DNA of 64,000 nt, taken from the NCBI GenBank assembly GCA_021325235.1, contig JAJPHN010000025.1, positions 248,001 through 312,000 on the forward strand. The letters run 5' to 3'. The notes under the pieces are model-generated. The model was not told where the DNA came from. It worked only from the letters and a program-made list of their open reading frames with translations, and did no database searches. The position numbers were made by a program, and so were the translations under genes. This stretch comes from Terriglobia bacterium. GTDB lineage: Bacteria; Acidobacteriota; Terriglobia; Bryobacterales; Bryobacteraceae. Shown piece by piece: positions 42,976 through 50,861 of the stretch. Position 1 is the first letter of the stretch, and each line of letters begins with the position of its first letter.

Positions 42976-45327
42976 ATGCGTATTCTCAGCCGCGCCATTT
43001 TCAAAGAGATTTCGACCAGCGCCTTACTGGGCACTCTGCTGTTCATCTTTGTTCTGTTCCTGCGCACCATCGAACGACTGTCCTCATTATTGGTGCGCAC
43101 CTCGGCTCCGCCGCCCGTCATCGCCAAACTGCTTCTCTATGCGCTGCCTTCCACACTGCCCTTTGCGCTTCCGCTCGGCGTGCTGGTTGGCGTACTGATC
43201 GGATTGAGCCGCATGTCGGCCGACAGCGAAATCACCGCCATGCGTGCCTCGGGTATCTCGAGCGCGAGCGTGCTGCGTCCGGTACTGCTGTTCTCCTTTT
43301 TTGCGCTGGTCATCACAGCGCTTGCCTCGCTCTGGCTCACTCCGCTCTCGCTGCATCTCGAATCCATGGTGGCGCGCAACTTTGCCGCGGCTCAGCTGAC
43401 AGGCAATATCGAATCGCGCATCTTCGACGAGCAGTTTCCCAACATCGTGCTGTACGTCGGCAACGTGAGCACGGTCGGCAACCAGGTGATCTGGCGGCCG
43501 GTCTTCATGGCAGATACGACTCCGCCCGACGAGCTGCAGCGCGAAGGGAAAAATCGCGGCTCGGGACCGCGCGTGATGGTCGCCGAAGAAGCGATCCCGC
43601 ATCCGGACGCAGCGCATAACCGCATCATTCTGGACATGCGCAACTTCCGTTCAAGCGAGCGCGATAAGGACGGCAAAGTGGTCGGCACCGTCGCGCCGGC
43701 GCAGGTCGAAGCTCTCACCGCGCAGAAGCAGGAAGAACTGAATCTGAACAAGACCGTACAGGAGATGGACACCGGCCCGCTCTATAAACGCGTCTACCGG
43801 CGTCACGATCTTTCGCGCGAGGATTACGTCGATGCGGCCATCGAGCTTCACCAGCGTTTCGCACTACCGCTCGCCTGCGTGCTCCTCGCGCTGGTCGGCG
43901 TGCCGCTTGGTATCTCGTCGCGCAAGGGCGGCAAATCGGCGGCCTTCATTCTCACGGTTGTACTCGCGTTCCTGTATTACCTGAGTTTCATCACCCTCAT
44001 CGGTCTGGCGAAGAAAGGAAGCCTGCCGGTTCCGGTTGCAGTTTGGACGCCCGATGCCGTCTTCCTCATCACGGGTTTGTTTCTCGCCAGGCGGCTCGAG
44101 CATCCCGGCGATTTCGATCTCGGCGCATGGTTCCGCATTACGCTTGCTCGAATAGGAGCACGCATCAAAGGCCTGCGTCCCGTGCCCGGTCAGAGTCAGA
44201 TTCGTATCGGCGGGATCCGGCGCTTCGGATTGCGCCCCTTGCTCATCGACGCCTACGTACTCAACGGTTTCTTGTTCTATCTGGTGGTGCTGCTTGCCGC
44301 GCTGGTCGCCCTGATCGAAGTCTTTACCTTCTTTGAGCTGCTGGGCGACATGATCAAGAACAACATCAGTATGTCGACTATGCTCGATTACCTCTGGCAT
44401 CTGGCACCCAGCCTGATTTATCAGCTGACTCCGATTGCAACGCTGGTCGCCTCACTGATCTGCTTCGGAATTATGACGAAGTACAACGAGGTGACGGCGT
44501 TCAAAGCAGGCGGCGTGAGCGTGCATCGTCTGGCTGCTCCTGTGCTCGCGATCAGTCTCCTGCTGAGCGCGCTGCTGTTTGCGTTCGATCATTACTACAT
44601 TCCGGAGGCAAACCGCCGGCAGGAAATGCTGCGCGCCGAGATCAAGAACAAACCGGTCGCCACCTATTTGAAACCGGACCGGCAGTGGGTTTTCGGCCAA
44701 GGCTCGCGCGTTTATAATTTCCGTTTCTTCGACGCACATAAGGCGCTCATGTCCAACGTGAACGTCTATGAGCTGGATCCCAAGACCTATCGCGTCGTGC
44801 ACCAGATCTCGGCGGATCGCGCCATATGGGATCCCGCCAGGCAGACCTGGGTCTTCGAAAATGGCCTCAGCCATGTGAACGGTGAATCGGGTGCCGAGTA
44901 CAAGCAGTTCTATGGCAAGAAGGCCTTTTTCCCGGAGCTGACCGAGCCGCCTTCCTGGTTCGCCAAGGAAGAAAAAGAGTACAAGGAGATGAATTTCGAA
45001 GAGCTGGCGCGCTATATCCGCGAGCTGCAGATCAGCGGATTGAACACTGTTCCTTTGCAGGTGCAGTATTACAAGAAATTTGCGGTGCCACTGTTCGTGC
45101 TCATCATGGCGCTGCTCAGCATTCCATTCGCCTTCGTGGCGGGCAACCGCGGAGCGATGACCGGCGTGGGTATCAGCTTCGGTATTGCGATCGCCTACTG
45201 GACCATTGGCACGCTGTTCGAGCAGATCGGCGATTTGAATCAGCTGCCGGCCATGATGGCGGCCTGGTCGCCCGATGTCATCTTCTCGCTCGCCGGGCTG
45301 TACTTCATGGCTCGCATGCGCACCTAA
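42976..45327 (+). CDS. LptF-LptG fused lipopolysaccharide export permease
   Basis: This 783-residue protein contains two YjgP/YjgQ domains in tandem. The first (about 1-385) starts with a helix ('FKEISTSALLGTLLFIFVLF') and a large periplasmic beta domain and ends with three helices. The second (about 410-783) repeats this from 'LIDAYVLNGFLFYLVVLLAAL'. LptF and LptG normally are separate subunits that, with LptB, pull lipopolysaccharide from the inner membrane to LptC. Here one chain holds both. The gene is seven bases after the TldE-like gene. No lptB or lptC is in the window. Confidence 0.9.
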   Translation: MRILSRAIFKEISTSALLGTLLFIFVLFLRTIERLSSLLVRTSAPPPVIAKLLLYALPSTLPFALPLGVLVGVLIGLSRMSADSEITAMRASGISSASVLRPVLLFSFFALVITALASLWLTPLSLHLESMVARNFAAAQLTGNIESRIFDEQFPNIVLYVGNVSTVGNQVIWRPVFMADTTPPDELQREGKNRGSGPRVMVAEEAIPHPDAAHNRIILDMRNFRSSERDKDGKVVGTVAPAQVEALTAQKQEELNLNKTVQEMDTGPLYKRVYRRHDLSREDYVDAAIELHQRFALPLACVLLALVGVPLGISSRKGGKSAAFILTVVLAFLYYLSFITLIGLAKKGSLPVPVAVWTPDAVFLITGLFLARRLEHPGDFDLGAWFRITLARIGARIKGLRPVPGQSQIRIGGIRRFGLRPLLIDAYVLNGFLFYLVVLLAALVALIEVFTFFELLGDMIKNNISMSTMLDYLWHLAPSLIYQLTPIATLVASLICFGIMTKYNEVTAFKAGGVSVHRLAAPVLAISLLLSALLFAFDHYYIPEANRRQEMLRAEIKNKPVATYLKPDRQWVFGQGSRVYNFRFFDAHKALMSNVNVYELDPKTYRVVHQISADRAIWDPARQTWVFENGLSHVNGESGAEYKQFYGKKAFFPELTEPPSWFAKEEKEYKEMNFEELARYIRELQISGLNTVPLQVQYYKKFAVPLFVLIMALLSIPFAFVAGNRGAMTGVGISFGIAIAYWTIGTLFEQIGDLNQLPAMMAAWSPDVIFSLAGLYFMARMRT

Positions 45328-45375
45328 AGCCCACTCGCGGATTCGCTCGATTCCATTCGTTAGACTCGAACTGAT

Positions 45376-46011
45376 TTGAGCGAAAAAACTTTCGACGAAC
45401 CCCGGCTGGCGCTGAACCGGATTTATACGCGCACTGGCGACCGCGGCGAAACGCATTTAGCCGGCGGACAGCGCGTCTCGAAAGACGATCCGCGCATTTG
45501 CGCTTACGGAACGGTTGACGAGCTGAACGCCTTCGTGGGTCTGGTGCGAACCACGGCTGAATCGATTGCTGGTACCAGCGCAGAACTCGCAAACCTCGCA
45601 AAAATTCTCAAACGCGTACAGCATGAGCTCTTCAACCTGGGTTCGATTCTTGCCACTTTACCCGCCGACGTGCACCCCAAACAGGCTCGCATTACAGCCG
45701 CCGAGATTGAGCGGCTCGAGCGCGAGATCGATCGTGCCAATGAATCGCTGGCGCCCTTACGGTCGTTTGTTCTGCCGGGCGGAAGCCGACTGGAGGCGGA
45801 ATTGCATGTGGCGCGAACCGTGTGCCGCCGGGCTGAGCGCGAGCTTGTGGGCCTGATGCGCGAAGCCGAGGTCCCGCCGGAAGCGCTCCATTATCTCAAC
45901 CGGCTGAGCGACGCGCTGTTTGTCTGGAGCCGCTGGGTCAATCATCTCCAGGGCGTCGAAGAAACTCTCTGGCAGCCCAACGCCGCGGCTAGCGGACAGC
46001 CTCGCGAGTGA
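45376..46011 (+). CDS. PduO-type ATP:cob(I)alamin adenosyltransferase
   Basis: This 211-residue enzyme makes adenosylcobalamin from ATP and cob(I)alamin. Signatures are 'IYTRTGDRGETHLAGG' (ATP site), 'YGTVDELNAFVGLVR', 'FVLPGGSRLEAELHVARTVCRRAERELV' and 'YLNRLSDALFVWSRW'. It starts with TTG at 45376, the first start codon before the conserved part. Its stop overlaps the MFS gene (GTGA). No cobalamin-dependent enzyme is encoded nearby. Confidence 0.94.
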   Translation: MSEKTFDEPRLALNRIYTRTGDRGETHLAGGQRVSKDDPRICAYGTVDELNAFVGLVRTTAESIAGTSAELANLAKILKRVQHELFNLGSILATLPADVHPKQARITAAEIERLEREIDRANESLAPLRSFVLPGGSRLEAELHVARTVCRRAERELVGLMREAEVPPEALHYLNRLSDALFVWSRWVNHLQGVEETLWQPNAAASGQPRE

Positions 46012-47204
46012 GTCGCGCACACAAAGGCTCGGTAGCCGCGCTTCTGGCCGGCTTTCTCGGCTGGACGCTCGACGCCTTCGACTTCTTTCTCGTCGTCTTC
46101 TGCCTGACCGCAATTGCCAAAGAGTTCGGCAAGTCCGATAGCGCGATTGCTTCGTCGCTCGCGATTACGCTGGCGTTTCGTCCGGTCGGCGCACTGATAT
46201 TCGGACTTATCGCCGATCGTTACGGCCGCCGCCTCCCGCTGATGATCGACCTGATCTTCTACTCGATCGTGGAAGTTGCAACCGGCTTCGCGCCGAACTT
46301 TGCGACCTTTCTGGTTTTACGCGCTTTGTTCGGCATCGGCATGGGCGGCGAGTGGGGGGTGGGCGCATCGCTCGCCATGGAGAAAGTGCCGGCGCGCTGG
46401 CGTGGTGTCCTCTCGGGCCTGTTGCAGCAGGGCTATGCACTCGGATATCTGCTGGCCGCCGTCGCATACCCGCTCGTTTTCCCGCGCTACGGCTGGCGTC
46501 CGTTGTTTTTCCTGGGCGGATTGCCCGCGTTGCTCGCGCTGTTTGTGCGCTTCCGCGTCACCGAGTCCGAAGTCTGGCAAAAGACCAGCGGCGCCGGCTG
46601 GGGCCACATCGGAACCATGATCGCGCGCAACTGGAAATTATTCCTGTATCTCGCCCTGCTGATGACGGGCATGAATCTTTCCTCGCACGGAACGCAGGAT
46701 ATGTATCCCACTTTCCTGCAGCGCTTCTGGCATTTCGATACCTCGAAACGATCCATCATCACGGCCATTTCGATGCTCGGTGCGATTACCGGCGGGGTGG
46801 TCATCGGACTCTTGTCGGATCGAATCGGACGCAAACGGACCATCGCGTGGTCGCTGGCAGCGGCGATTCTGGTGGTGCCGCTGTGGGCCTACGCGCCGCA
46901 GGTGGGCTGGCTGATTGCGGGCGCGTTCCTGATTCAGTTTTTCGTCCAGGGCGCGTGGGGCGTGATTCCGGCACACTTGAGCGAGCTTTCGCCCAACGAA
47001 ATTCGCGGCTTCCTTCCCGGTTTTGCGTATCAGTGTGGCGCGCTCGCGGCGGGTTCGGTGGGAACTTTCGAAACGCTGCTGGCGCGTCATATCAGCTACG
47101 CGAGTGCGATGGCCATTACGGCCGCCGCGGTCTTCCTCTTCACGATTCTGATGATCAGCTTCGGCCCGGAGCGCCGCGGCGTTGAATTCGCGGAAATCCC
47201 GTGA
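46008..47204 (+). CDS. Major facilitator superfamily carboxylate/sialate-type transporter
   Basis: This 398-residue protein has about twelve membrane helices. The MFS loop signature 'GLIADRYGRRLPLM' is after helix 2, and a second copy 'GLLSDRIGRKRTIAW' follows helix 8. The start 'LAGFLGWTLDAFDFFLVVF' and 'ALFGIGMGGEWGVGASLAMEKVP' are typical of the sialic acid/lactate proton symporter group. The actual solute is not determined. The GTG start overlaps the adenosyltransferase stop by four bases. Confidence 0.88.
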   Translation: MSRAHKGSVAALLAGFLGWTLDAFDFFLVVFCLTAIAKEFGKSDSAIASSLAITLAFRPVGALIFGLIADRYGRRLPLMIDLIFYSIVEVATGFAPNFATFLVLRALFGIGMGGEWGVGASLAMEKVPARWRGVLSGLLQQGYALGYLLAAVAYPLVFPRYGWRPLFFLGGLPALLALFVRFRVTESEVWQKTSGAGWGHIGTMIARNWKLFLYLALLMTGMNLSSHGTQDMYPTFLQRFWHFDTSKRSIITAISMLGAITGGVVIGLLSDRIGRKRTIAWSLAAAILVVPLWAYAPQVGWLIAGAFLIQFFVQGAWGVIPAHLSELSPNEIRGFLPGFAYQCGALAAGSVGTFETLLARHISYASAMAITAAAVFLFTILMISFGPERRGVEFAEIP

Positions 47205-47216
47205 ACAGGCCCGAGG

Positions 47217-47579
47217 TCAAGGGCGATAGATAGCGTACGAGGTATCGGTCTCCCAGACCCGCACATAGCTGATCTTCGCGCCGTCCAAACCCTTCTGCAT
47301 GTCTTCGCAGATAAACTTGGCAATGTTCTCGGCGGAAGGATTGATTTCATCAAACGGCTTGAGCTCGTTCAGATTCTGATGATCCAGATAGGAACTGGTT
47401 TCGCGAAGCCGTTCTTTAAGCCGCGCAAAGTCGAAGAGCATCCCGGCCTCGTCGAGTTCAACGCCCTCCATGCCCACCTGCACCCGATAGTTATGGCCGT
47501 GCAGGTTCTCGCATTTCCCGTAATAATTGCGCAGGAAATGTGCTGCGGCAAAGGTGTGTTCTACACAAATCTCAAACAT
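47217..47579 (-). CDS. queD: 6-carboxytetrahydropterin synthase (QueD/PTPS family)
   Basis: This 120-residue enzyme makes 6-carboxytetrahydropterin, an early queuosine/7-deazaguanine precursor. Zinc ligands are visible in 'HTFAAAHFL' and 'ENLHGHNYRV', with the catalytic cysteine in 'YGKCENLHGH'. 'VWETDTSYAIY' is the C-terminal signature. ATG 47579 follows a TTGAGG-like site that overlaps the dinG stop, so the genes are coupled; a TTG at 47588 would add three residues. It converges with the MFS gene, leaving 12 bases between. Confidence 0.92.
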   Translation of the reverse strand: MFEICVEHTFAAAHFLRNYYGKCENLHGHNYRVQVGMEGVELDEAGMLFDFARLKERLRETSSYLDHQNLNELKPFDEINPSAENIAKFICEDMQKGLDGAKISYVRVWETDTSYAIYRP

Positions 47580-47584
47580 GGACC

Positions 47585-49537
47585 TCAAGCATGAAAAAAG
47601 GCTTCGACGTCGGTCAGCTTTTTTGAAAAGCCGTACGCAGGCAGGCTTTCAAAGAAAACGCGCCCGTAGGGGAACCGGATAATTCTATTATCCAGCAGCA
47701 CGAGCACGCCGCGATCGCTCGAGGCGCGGATGAGCCGCCCGAAACCCTGTTTCAGCGCCAGTGCGGCCTGCGGAACCTGGTAATCGCGAAACGCATTCCC
47801 GCCTTTGCTCCGCACATCTTCGCTGCGCGCCGCCACTACCGGATCGCTCGGAACCGCGAATGGCAACCGGTCGATGATCACGCAGCTGAGTTGCTCGCCC
47901 TGTACATCGACGCCCTGCCAGAACGAAGATGTACCGAAGAGCACCGCACCGGGCGTGCGGCGGAATCGCTCGATCAGCGCGGTCCGCGGCGCATCGCCCT
48001 GTACCAGCAGCGGATACTCGAGCCGGCGGCGCAGCAGCTCGTATACCTGATGCATCTGCGCATAACTTGTGAACAGCAGAAAAGCGCGGCCGCGCGTGAT
48101 CTCCAGAATGCGCTCGATTTCGTCGGCGGCCCGGCGCGTAAAATCGGAGTCGCGCGGATCCGGCAGGTGCGGCGGAACGTAGAGCAGCACCTGTTTTTCA
48201 TAATCGTACGCGCTTTTCACATGCAGCGTTTGCGCATTGCTCAACCCGAGGCGCTGTTGCAGGAAAGCGAAGTCGCCTGCCACGGTGAGCGTAGCCGAAG
48301 TGAGAATCGCCGTGTCCAGTTTTTCGAACAGCCTGCCAGGCAGGATCTGTGACACGTCGATCGGAGTCGCTTGCAGATAGAGGCCGCGGCCACGCGCTTC
48401 CGTCCAGTACACAAATGAACTGTCGCGTCCTTCCATCCAGAACTCGAGCGCTTGCTTCAGCAGACGAGTGCGGCGCACCAACGGAATGATCTCCTCGATG
48501 GCGCCCTCCACCAGTTCGAGACGCGTGCTTAGAGCTTCCAGCGCAAAGAGCAGTTCGCGATAGATGCCGGCGTGATTTGCCAGGAACCGGTCGTGCGTGG
48601 CGAAGCCGTGCCGCCCTTCAGCCGGAAATAGCCGGAAGAATTCGTCGCTGCGGTCGCCGAGCTGTATCAGCGCGCGATCAAGCTCCGGCGTGGCGAAAAA
48701 CTTGCGGCGCGAACTCGCCGCAGCATCCTTGATGAGCTCCTGAATCTGCAGATTACTGACTGAGATTCCGAAGTACTGTCCGGCCACGTCTTCGATCTCG
48801 TGCGCTTCGTCGAAAACCACAGCTGTGTAGTCGGGCAAAATCGCGCCAAACGGTTGATCGCGCACTGCCAGATCGGCGAAGAAGAGATGGTGGTTCACGA
48901 TCACGATATCGCTCTCCTGCGCGCGCCGGTGCATCTCGGTAATGAAGCAGCGCTCGAACTGAGCACACTTCTGACCGGCACAGGTGTCGCTGCGTGCATC
49001 GAGCTTCCACCACGTGCTGCTCGATTCTGCGATCTGAGTGAGCTCCGCGCGATCGCCCGTCTGAGTCGTTTGTTCCCACTCACGAATGATCTGGAAATCG
49101 CGCATCTCGTCAAGACCAGTAAGAATCGGCTCGCGCTCGGCGTTGTACAGCTTCTGCCGGCAGAGATAATTTGCGCGCCCCTTCATGTAGCAGACGCGCA
49201 GCGGCCGGTCGAAAAGAGATTGCAGGAATGGTACGTCTTTCGAGTAAAGCTGTTCCTGCAGATTCTTTGTCCCGGTCGAAACGATCACGCGCTTACCCGA
49301 TAACAGCGCAGGAATCAGATACGCCAGCGTCTTGCCGGTTCCGGTGCCGGCCTCCACGATCAGGTGATGTTTCTCTCGCAGAGCGTTTTCGATGGCCTCG
49401 GCCATCTCCAGCTGGCCCGGACGAAATTCGTAATTTGGATGCGCTTCCGAAAGCACGCCATTACGGGCGAAGAAGCTCCGCGTCGTAAGCTTTCGCGCAC
49501 GCGGCGCTGAGGGTTCGGTGGAGGCAGGGAAGGGCAC
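47585..49537 (-). CDS. dinG: DinG/XPD-family ATP-dependent DNA helicase
   Basis: This 650-residue superfamily 2 helicase has Walker A 'EAGTGTGKTLAYL' near residue 62 and a 'FDEAHEI' box. Cysteines consistent with an iron-sulfur cluster occur in 'RANYLCRQKLYN' and 'CAGQKCAQFERCF'. Motif VI reads 'QGFGRLIR'. It is of the YoaA/DinG type that unwinds 5'-3' at damaged or R-loop DNA, without an exonuclease domain. It begins with GTG. The divergent gene at 49614 shares a 76-base intergenic region with it. Confidence 0.93.
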   Translation of the reverse strand: MPFPASTEPSAPRARKLTTRSFFARNGVLSEAHPNYEFRPGQLEMAEAIENALREKHHLIVEAGTGTGKTLAYLIPALLSGKRVIVSTGTKNLQEQLYSKDVPFLQSLFDRPLRVCYMKGRANYLCRQKLYNAEREPILTGLDEMRDFQIIREWEQTTQTGDRAELTQIAESSSTWWKLDARSDTCAGQKCAQFERCFITEMHRRAQESDIVIVNHHLFFADLAVRDQPFGAILPDYTAVVFDEAHEIEDVAGQYFGISVSNLQIQELIKDAAASSRRKFFATPELDRALIQLGDRSDEFFRLFPAEGRHGFATHDRFLANHAGIYRELLFALEALSTRLELVEGAIEEIIPLVRRTRLLKQALEFWMEGRDSSFVYWTEARGRGLYLQATPIDVSQILPGRLFEKLDTAILTSATLTVAGDFAFLQQRLGLSNAQTLHVKSAYDYEKQVLLYVPPHLPDPRDSDFTRRAADEIERILEITRGRAFLLFTSYAQMHQVYELLRRRLEYPLLVQGDAPRTALIERFRRTPGAVLFGTSSFWQGVDVQGEQLSCVIIDRLPFAVPSDPVVAARSEDVRSKGGNAFRDYQVPQAALALKQGFGRLIRASSDRGVLVLLDNRIIRFPYGRVFFESLPAYGFSKKLTDVEAFFHA

Positions 49538-49542
49538 TGCTG

Positions 49543-49570
49543 GTTGCGAGCCGGAATTCTCAGTGTATTA
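49543..49570 (+). promoter_or_regulatory. Possible sigma-70 promoter of the PRC/MgtE-N/CBS gene
   Basis: TTGCGA (49543-49548), a 16-base spacer and TATTAT (49565-49570) lie about 45 bases before the ATG at 49614. Both hexamers are close to consensus, but the spacer is one base short. Confidence 0.45.
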
Positions 49571-49613
49571 TGCGGCGCGCTCGCCCGCCCGGCTATTCTC
49601 AAGATGAGCCGGT

Positions 49614-50858
49614 ATGGCGGAAGAGATTTTTTACCTTTCGGAACTGCTGGGCGTCAAGGTCTTCGACCTGAAAGGGCGCGATATCGGCACGCTGCGTGAT
49701 GCTGCGCTGGTCCCCTTGATCGACCCGGTGCGCCTCGACCGCTATCTTGTCGGCGCCGGACCCGGCTGGCTCAGCATCCGCCACGACCAGATTCAATCCA
49801 TCAGCACCAGCGGCATTCATCTCAAAGACGAGCGCCTCACGCCCTATCATTCCGACGAGTACATGCTGCGCATGGTCCGCGATCTGCTCGATCAGCAGAT
49901 CATCGACGCGCAGGGCCGAAAGGTGGTTCGCGTGAACGACATCACCTTTCTGAAAGAAATCGAGAATGGCAGCGACGTGCTGCATATTCTCGAAGTCGAT
50001 ATCGGTGTGCGATCGATCGTACGGCGTCTCCTGCGCGGTATCGTATCGCCCGGCGTCATTCGCAAAGCGCAGAGCCGCATCCCGGCCCATTCCATTCGAT
50101 GGGAGTTCTGTAACGTTCTCGAAGCCGACCCGCAGCGGCGTGTGCGGCTAAACATCTCCAACAGGCTGCTCGAGAACATGCATCCCGCCGACCTGGCCGA
50201 TATCGTCGAAAACCTCGGCCATGAGGACCGCGCCGCCATTTTCAGCACCATGGACAGCGAGACCGCGGCCGAGCTCCTGACCGAAGTCGAGCCGGAATTG
50301 CAGGCAAAAATCATCGAATCGCTGGAGGCCGAAAAAGCGGCCGAAATCCTGGAGGAAATGGAGCCCTCCGAAGCGGCGGATTTGCTGAACGAACTCGAAG
50401 AAGACCGTTCGGAAGAAATCCTCGATGAAATGGAAGAAGAGGATAAGGAAGAAGTCGAAGAACTGCGCGATTTCCGCGATGACCGGGCAGGCGGCCTGAT
50501 GGACACCGGCTATCTTGCCCTGCCGGACGACGCAACCGTGCAGCGTGCACACGATGAGTTGCGCAAAGACGAGGATGCGCTCGAAAACCTGCACGCGATC
50601 TTTCTGGTCGACGCCGATAACCGCCTGCGTGCGACCGTCCCGCTGGCCCGGTTGTTCTTCGCTCCCGGCGATGCTCCGCTGAAGCAGTTCGCGATGGATC
50701 CACTGCTCTTTGTTACCGCAGACGAGCGGCCCGATCGCATCTCGGAAATGTTCGACAAATACAATCTGCTCGCGCTGCCGGTGGTTGATGACGAAGAGCG
50801 GCAGAAGCTGATTGGCGTAATTACTGTGGACGACGTGGTCGCGCTTTTGCGGCGCTAG
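49614..50858 (+). CDS. Soluble PRC-barrel/MgtE-N/CBS-domain protein
   Basis: This 414-residue protein has two PRC-barrel-like segments (about 3-75 and 90-165). An MgtE intracellular N-domain follows (about 175-290, 'LENMHPADLADIVENLGHEDRAAIF', very rich in Glu). A CBS pair ends it (about 300-414, 'FDKYNLLALPVVDDE...GVITVDDVV'). In MgtE channels the N and CBS domains sense magnesium, but here the transmembrane part is missing. It may be a magnesium sensor or regulate a partner transporter encoded elsewhere. The tail ends at the last CBS strand, so it does not look truncated. Confidence 0.88.
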   Translation: MAEEIFYLSELLGVKVFDLKGRDIGTLRDAALVPLIDPVRLDRYLVGAGPGWLSIRHDQIQSISTSGIHLKDERLTPYHSDEYMLRMVRDLLDQQIIDAQGRKVVRVNDITFLKEIENGSDVLHILEVDIGVRSIVRRLLRGIVSPGVIRKAQSRIPAHSIRWEFCNVLEADPQRRVRLNISNRLLENMHPADLADIVENLGHEDRAAIFSTMDSETAAELLTEVEPELQAKIIESLEAEKAAEILEEMEPSEAADLLNELEEDRSEEILDEMEEEDKEEVEELRDFRDDRAGGLMDTGYLALPDDATVQRAHDELRKDEDALENLHAIFLVDADNRLRATVPLARLFFAPGDAPLKQFAMDPLLFVTADERPDRISEMFDKYNLLALPVVDDEERQKLIGVITVDDVVALLRR

Positions 50859-50861
50859 CGC

